Of a DNA stretch of 15,338 bases, positions 12,634 through 15,338 are shown piece by piece. The first letter of the stretch is position 1; the number at the start of each line of letters is the position of its first letter. The position numbers and the translations under genes were made by a program. The stretch is from UBA2233 sp002347965 [NCBI: Nitrospirae bacterium UBA2233]. Its GTDB lineage: Bacteria > UBA2233. Below the pieces are notes generated by a model that was not told where the DNA came from, searched no databases, and was given only the letters and a program-made list of their open reading frames with translations. The stretch covers positions 926 to 16,263 of the forward strand of contig DDYN01000059.1 of the NCBI GenBank assembly GCA_002347965.1, written 5' to 3'.

Positions 12634-13152
12634 TTATGCCTTAACTTTTTCGAGTGCAGCAATAGAAAGAACCAGCTTTTGAGGTATACAGTTGATGGAT
12701 TGCAGGAATCTTGTCGGCAAGCTATTAAGAACACCGACAAGCTGGCTTAAGAGTTGTTCTCTCGAAGGGAGTTCGCTGAGATCTTTGAGCATTTCAGACT
12801 TTAATGCCGCCTTCTCAAAGGCAAGGCCCTTTACAGAAAATTCCGGCCTTTCTTTAAGGAAAGCCAAGATCGTCTTGCTCAATACCGAAGGATCCTGCTG
12901 GTCTGTGTAAAATATAGCCGTTGGGCCACTCAAGAGCGGATCCAACCCTAGAAACCCGGATTTGCTGAGCGCTCGCTTTATGAGCGTGTTTTTGACCACG
13001 CGAAAGTACCCATTACTCTTTTGGACAAGCCTCCTTAGGCGGTTCATTTCCTGAACGTTGATCCCTTGAAAGTTGCTCAGAACAAGCAGTGAGGTGTCCC
13101 GGAGCTGGTCGGTAAGCTCGTTAACCAAACGTTCTTTCTCTTGTTTTTGCAT
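12634..13152 (-). CDS. rplJ: 50S ribosomal protein L10
   Basis: L10 anchors the L7/L12 dimers at the base of the stalk. The 172-residue length is normal. The N-terminal rRNA-binding domain has the typical SNFQGINVQEMNRLRRLV segment (about residues 26-43) and VVKNTLIKRAL; the C-terminal part (about 140-172) is the long helix that binds L12 dimers. It starts ten bases after the rplA stop, and its AGGAGG overlaps the end of rplA. In E. coli the L10-L12 complex represses translation by binding a long leader in front of rplJ; a ten-base gap leaves no room for such a leader, so any binding site would lie within rplA. The stop codon is TAA. Confidence 0.97.
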   Translation of the reverse strand: MQKQEKERLVNELTDQLRDTSLLVLSNFQGINVQEMNRLRRLVQKSNGYFRVVKNTLIKRALSKSGFLGLDPLLSGPTAIFYTDQQDPSVLSKTILAFLKERPEFSVKGLAFEKAALKSEMLKDLSELPSREQLLSQLVGVLNSLPTRFLQSINCIPQKLVLSIAALEKVKA

Positions 13153-13162
13153 CCCTAGCCCT

Positions 13163-13858
13163 CTACCTCCTAAAGCCGGTAATGTCTAACTCTACAGATG
13201 GGGTCATCGTACCCGAGACGTGCAGCGTACGTAGGTATGTCCCTTTGGCCGAAGAAGGCCTTGATCTCTGTATGGCGTCGATTGCCGCCTTAATGTTTTC
13301 CTCTAGTTGTGTTTGCGCAAAGCTGTATCTTCCCACGGGCAAATGCACATTGCCCGCCTTGTCCACTCGAAACTCAAGCCTTCCCTTTTTCATTTCCTCG
13401 ACCGCCTTTGCGATGTCAAAGGTAACCGTTCCTGCCTTAGGGTTAGGCATGAGTCCTTTTGGACCAAGGATTTTTCCGATTTTTCCCACCTGTCCCATAA
13501 TGTCCGGCGTGGCCAACGTACGGTCAAATTCAAAAAATCCTCCACGGATCTTTTCGATCAAATCTTCTGCGCCTATAATGTCTGCCCCCGCCTTCTCGGC
13601 TTCAATTGCCTTTTCCCCCTTAGCAAAGACGGCAATGCGGGGCACCTTACCTACGCCATGGGGCAACATGACGGTTCCTCGGACCATTTGGTCGGCCTTT
13701 CTTGGGTCTACCCCAAGCCGAAAGGCTACCTCGAACATCTCGTCAAATTTGACGTAATGCATTTCCTTCACCAACGCAACGGCCGCGCCTAAATCGTACC
13801 GTTTGATTCGGTCGACGAGGCCCAGTACCCTTTTGTATTGTTTCCCCCTCTTAGCCAT
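13163..13858 (-). CDS. rplA: 50S ribosomal protein L1
   Basis: L1 forms the mobile L1 stalk that helps release deacylated tRNA from the E site. The 231-residue length is standard. The conserved LGPKGLMPNPKAGTVT block is at about 131-146 and the C-terminal rRNA-contact segment GTMTPSVELD is near 216-225. The start has a strong ribosome-binding site, AAGGAG five bases before the ATG. It begins eleven bases after the rplK stop. In E. coli and many other bacteria L1 represses the rplK-rplA message by binding a copy of its rRNA site near the rplK start; I did not recognise such a site in the 18-base nusG-rplK gap. The stop codon is TAG. Confidence 0.98.
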   Translation of the reverse strand: MAKRGKQYKRVLGLVDRIKRYDLGAAVALVKEMHYVKFDEMFEVAFRLGVDPRKADQMVRGTVMLPHGVGKVPRIAVFAKGEKAIEAEKAGADIIGAEDLIEKIRGGFFEFDRTLATPDIMGQVGKIGKILGPKGLMPNPKAGTVTFDIAKAVEEMKKGRLEFRVDKAGNVHLPVGRYSFAQTQLEENIKAAIDAIQRSRPSSAKGTYLRTLHVSGTMTPSVELDITGFRR

Positions 13859-13869
13859 CTCATCTCCTT

Positions 13870-14298
13870 CTATTCTGCTGCAATCTCTACGCCCATACTC
13901 TTCGCCGTACCCATAATGGTCTGAACCGCCGCGTCTAAAGAAGCAGCCGTTAAATCGGGCATCTTGAGTTGTGCAATTTCTCGAACCTTTCCTCGGCCCA
14001 AACGCCCTACCTTCTCTTTGCCAGGAAGCTTTGCCCCCTTCTCGAGCCCAAGAGCCTTTTTGATTAAGTCGCTTGCCGGCGGAGTCTTTAAAACAAACGA
14101 GAAAGACCGGTCATCAAAAATCGTGATGATGACCGGAATAATGCTACCCTCTTGAGAGGCAGTCTGGGCGTTGAATTGCTTACAAAACTCCATGATGTTG
14201 ACCCCAAACTTCCCCAGAGCAGGCCCTACAGGAGGAGCAGGGTTTGCCTTTCCAGCTGGCAGCTGAAGTTTCACTTCGCCTACGGTTTTCTTGGCCAT
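13870..14298 (-). CDS. rplK: 50S ribosomal protein L11
   Basis: L11 binds 23S rRNA at the GTPase-associated centre, where it affects factor function, the stringent response through RelA, and sensitivity to thiostrepton. The 142-residue length is standard. The N-terminal motif [11 protein letters not shown] at about 19-29 contains the conserved prolines (P20, P23) that line the thiostrepton pocket. The C-terminal rRNA-binding domain covers about 72-142. The ATG at 14298 is preceded by AGAAGGG seven bases upstream. It starts 18 bases after nusG and runs into rplA after eleven bases. The stop codon is TAG. Confidence 0.98.
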   Translation of the reverse strand: MAKKTVGEVKLQLPAGKANPAPPVGPALGKFGVNIMEFCKQFNAQTASQEGSIIPVIITIFDDRSFSFVLKTPPASDLIKKALGLEKGAKLPGKEKVGRLGRGKVREIAQLKMPDLTAASLDAAVQTIMGTAKSMGVEIAAE

Positions 14299-14316
14299 CT
14301 TCAGACCCTTCTATTG

Positions 14317-14847
14317 TTACACCTTAGATACTTGGATAAAGTCCAGTTCAATCGGCGTGGCTCGCCCAAAAATACTCACCAGCACCTTAACTTTTCCACG
14401 GTCTGGCTTTGTTTCTTGCACGGCCCCCGTGAAATTTGTGAACGGACCATCGACTACCCGAACGATCTCCCCTTTTTCAAAGACAACTTTTGGCTTTGGC
14501 CTGCCCGCTCCCTCTTCGACTTGGCGCTTTATTCTGCCGATCTCTTCTTCTTGTACGGGAGTAGGCACATGGCCTTCGCCTACAAACCCGGTAACCTTCG
14601 GGATTTGCCGTACCAAATCCCAGGTTTTCTCGCTCATGTGCATTTGAACGAGGATGTATCCGCTGTAAAACCTCCGTTTGGAGGTACGTTTTTGCCCCTT
14701 GACGAGCTCTACTATATTCTCTTCCGGGATGAGGATTTCCCCAAAAAAATCCTGCATGCCCTTCTGGGCGATCCTATCTGCAAGCTGCTGCTTGACCTTA
14801 TTCTCGGACCCTGTGTAGGTATGAACCACATACCATTGTTTTTCCAT
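14317..14847 (-). CDS. nusG: Transcription termination/antitermination factor NusG
   Basis: NusG binds the beta' clamp helices of RNA polymerase, affects pausing, and links polymerase to Rho or to the ribosome through S10. The 176-residue length is normal. The NGN domain covers about 1-110 (starting MEKQWYVVHTYTGSENKVK, with the core segment SGYILVQMHM near 62-71). A linker follows, and the KOW domain starts near 123 with VVDGPFTNFTG around 131-141. It begins eight bases after the secE stop; its ribosome-binding site is weak (AGG overlapping the secE stop), which suggests translational coupling to secE. The stop codon is TAA. The two genes are paired in this way in most bacteria. Confidence 0.98.
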   Translation of the reverse strand: MEKQWYVVHTYTGSENKVKQQLADRIAQKGMQDFFGEILIPEENIVELVKGQKRTSKRRFYSGYILVQMHMSEKTWDLVRQIPKVTGFVGEGHVPTPVQEEEIGRIKRQVEEGAGRPKPKVVFEKGEIVRVVDGPFTNFTGAVQETKPDRGKVKVLVSIFGRATPIELDFIQVSKV

Positions 14848-14855
14848 CTTGCAAC

Positions 14856-15047
14856 CTAACCAAGAACATACCGGACAGCAAAGCTCAAGGCCACGTCAAC
14901 AATGTTAAGGTAAACGCCGAACAGCCCGACAAACACGAGCACCGCCGATGTCGAAGCAGCCGTCACTCGTATCCCAGGCCATGTCACCCGTCCAAGCTCT
15001 GCTTTGGAGTCCCCTAAAAACCGCACAATTCGCTTCGCGTTCAGCAT
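14856..15047 (-). CDS. secE: Preprotein translocase subunit SecE
   Basis: SecE is the small essential subunit that clamps SecY in the inner-membrane protein channel. The product has 63 residues and one predicted membrane segment, the usual short form rather than the three-segment form of E. coli. The conserved amphipathic region KAELGRVTWP lies at about 15-24 and the hydrophobic segment at about 28-50. The ATG at 15047 has AAGG six bases upstream. Another ATG at 15060 is out of frame. It lies 25 bases after the end of tRNA-Trp and eight bases before nusG. The stop codon is TAG. Confidence 0.96.
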   Translation of the reverse strand: MLNAKRIVRFLGDSKAELGRVTWPGIRVTAASTSAVLVFVGLFGVYLNIVDVALSFAVRYVLG

Positions 15048-15072
15048 CTTCAGCCTTCATGTATAATAAAAT

Positions 15073-15149
15073 TGGCAGGCCAGGAGGGATTCGAACCCCC
15101 AGCATCCGGATTTGGAGTCCGGCGCTCTAGCCGTTAGAGCTACTGGCCT
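15073..15149 (-). tRNA. trnW: tRNA-Trp, anticodon CCA
   Basis: The minus strand folds into a full cloverleaf of 77 bases. The acceptor AGGCCAG pairs with CTGGCCT; the D stem is GCTC/GAGC; the anticodon stem CCGGA/TCCGG encloses CTCCAAA, giving anticodon CCA for tryptophan; the T arm is GGGGG-TTCGAAT-CCCTC with one G-U pair. The discriminator base is G, and the 3' CCA is encoded. It lies 17 bases after rpmG and 25 bases before secE, the usual place for tRNA-Trp in this cluster, and is probably cut from a transcript shared with rpmG. Confidence 0.97.
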
Positions 15150-15166
15150 TCGATAAATACGTACCG

Positions 15167-15316
15167 TTACCTAACCTCTCGATGAGGAGTATGGCTACGG
15201 CAATACCTGCAGTACTTTTTCTTTTCGATCCTGTCGGTTGTTGTCTTCTTGTTTTTGGTCGTTGTGTAATTCCTTCGCTTGCAAGCGTTGCAGGCAAGCG
15301 TTATTATGTCTCGCAT
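15167..15316 (-). CDS. rpmG: 50S ribosomal protein L33, zinc-binding form
   Basis: L33 is a small 50S protein near the E site. The 49-residue product is the usual length. It contains two CxxC pairs, C9/C12 (CNAC) and C36/C39 (CRYC), which form the zinc ribbon of the zinc-containing (C+) type. The sequence between them, [20 protein letters not shown], is typical of L33. The ATG at 15316 has a strong ribosome-binding site, AAAGGAG seven bases upstream. The stop codon is TAA. The gene is complete; its promoter would lie beyond the right edge of the window, where only 22 bases remain. Confidence 0.96.
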   Translation of the reverse strand: MRDIITLACNACKRRNYTTTKNKKTTTDRIEKKKYCRYCRSHTPHREVR

Positions 15317-15338
15317 CCCCCCGCTCCTTTATTTCACG

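Noticed and set aside
14152-14859. Plus-strand open frame of 235 codons opposite nusG
   Set aside because: It is antisense to well-conserved nusG and rplK, shows no recognisable domain, and fits the shadow pattern seen opposite the other genes here.
15063-15068. TATTAT between tRNA-Trp and secE, a five-of-six -10 match
   Set aside because: No -35 match is found at 16-18 bases upstream, where only tRNA sequence lies, and the implied leader would be about eight bases long.
15150-15185. Possible promoter (TCGAGA, 17 bases, TATTTA) in front of tRNA-Trp
   Set aside because: The -10 matches at only three positions and lacks the final T; the 17-base gap is better explained by cotranscription with rpmG.

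Overview
This window is an uninterrupted stretch of core translation and transcription genes, all read on the minus strand. In transcription order (right to left) it runs: rpmG, tRNA-Trp, secE, nusG, rplK, rplA, rplJ, rplL, rpoB, rpoC, rpsL, rpsG, fusA and the first 87 codons of tuf. This is the widespread bacterial L11/L10-rpoBC cluster joined directly to the str operon. No mobile element, CRISPR array, phage gene or accessory cassette is visible, and no gap exceeds 180 bases.

The organism is a bacterium of moderate GC content. Several features fit the broad group of Gram-negative-type phyla such as Desulfobacterota (former Deltaproteobacteria), Nitrospirota or NC10: beta has both of the large insertions seen in E. 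coli, beta' has an SI3-type insertion in the trigger loop, and EF-Tu has the switch variant [12 protein letters not shown] cannot name a genus, and this placement is inference from memory of the families. An unexpected segment of about 80 residues in the beta' clamp may be a lineage marker.

Layout: 15073-15316 holds rpmG and tRNA-Trp, 17 bases apart. 14317-15047 holds secE and nusG. 12184-14298 holds the four stalk and L1/L11 ribosomal protein genes, spaced 10-18 bases apart or less. 12004-12183 is the largest gap (180 bases) and carries a strong hairpin whose 3' arm repeats the ribosome-binding region of rpoB. 3349-12003 holds rpoB and rpoC. 3265-3348 carries a good sigma-70-type promoter that probably drives the str genes. 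1-3264 holds rpsL, rpsG, fusA and tuf.

The products work together: L33, L11, L1, L10, L12, S12 and S7 are ribosome parts; EF-G and EF-Tu use the L11/L10/L12 GTPase centre; beta and beta' form the RNA polymerase catalytic core; NusG couples polymerase to elongation and termination; SecE is the small essential subunit of the protein translocon. The points most worth following up are the rplL-rpoB hairpin and its possible alternative pairing with the rpoB start region, the beta' clamp insertion, the str promoter, and the strong preference for TAG stop codons.
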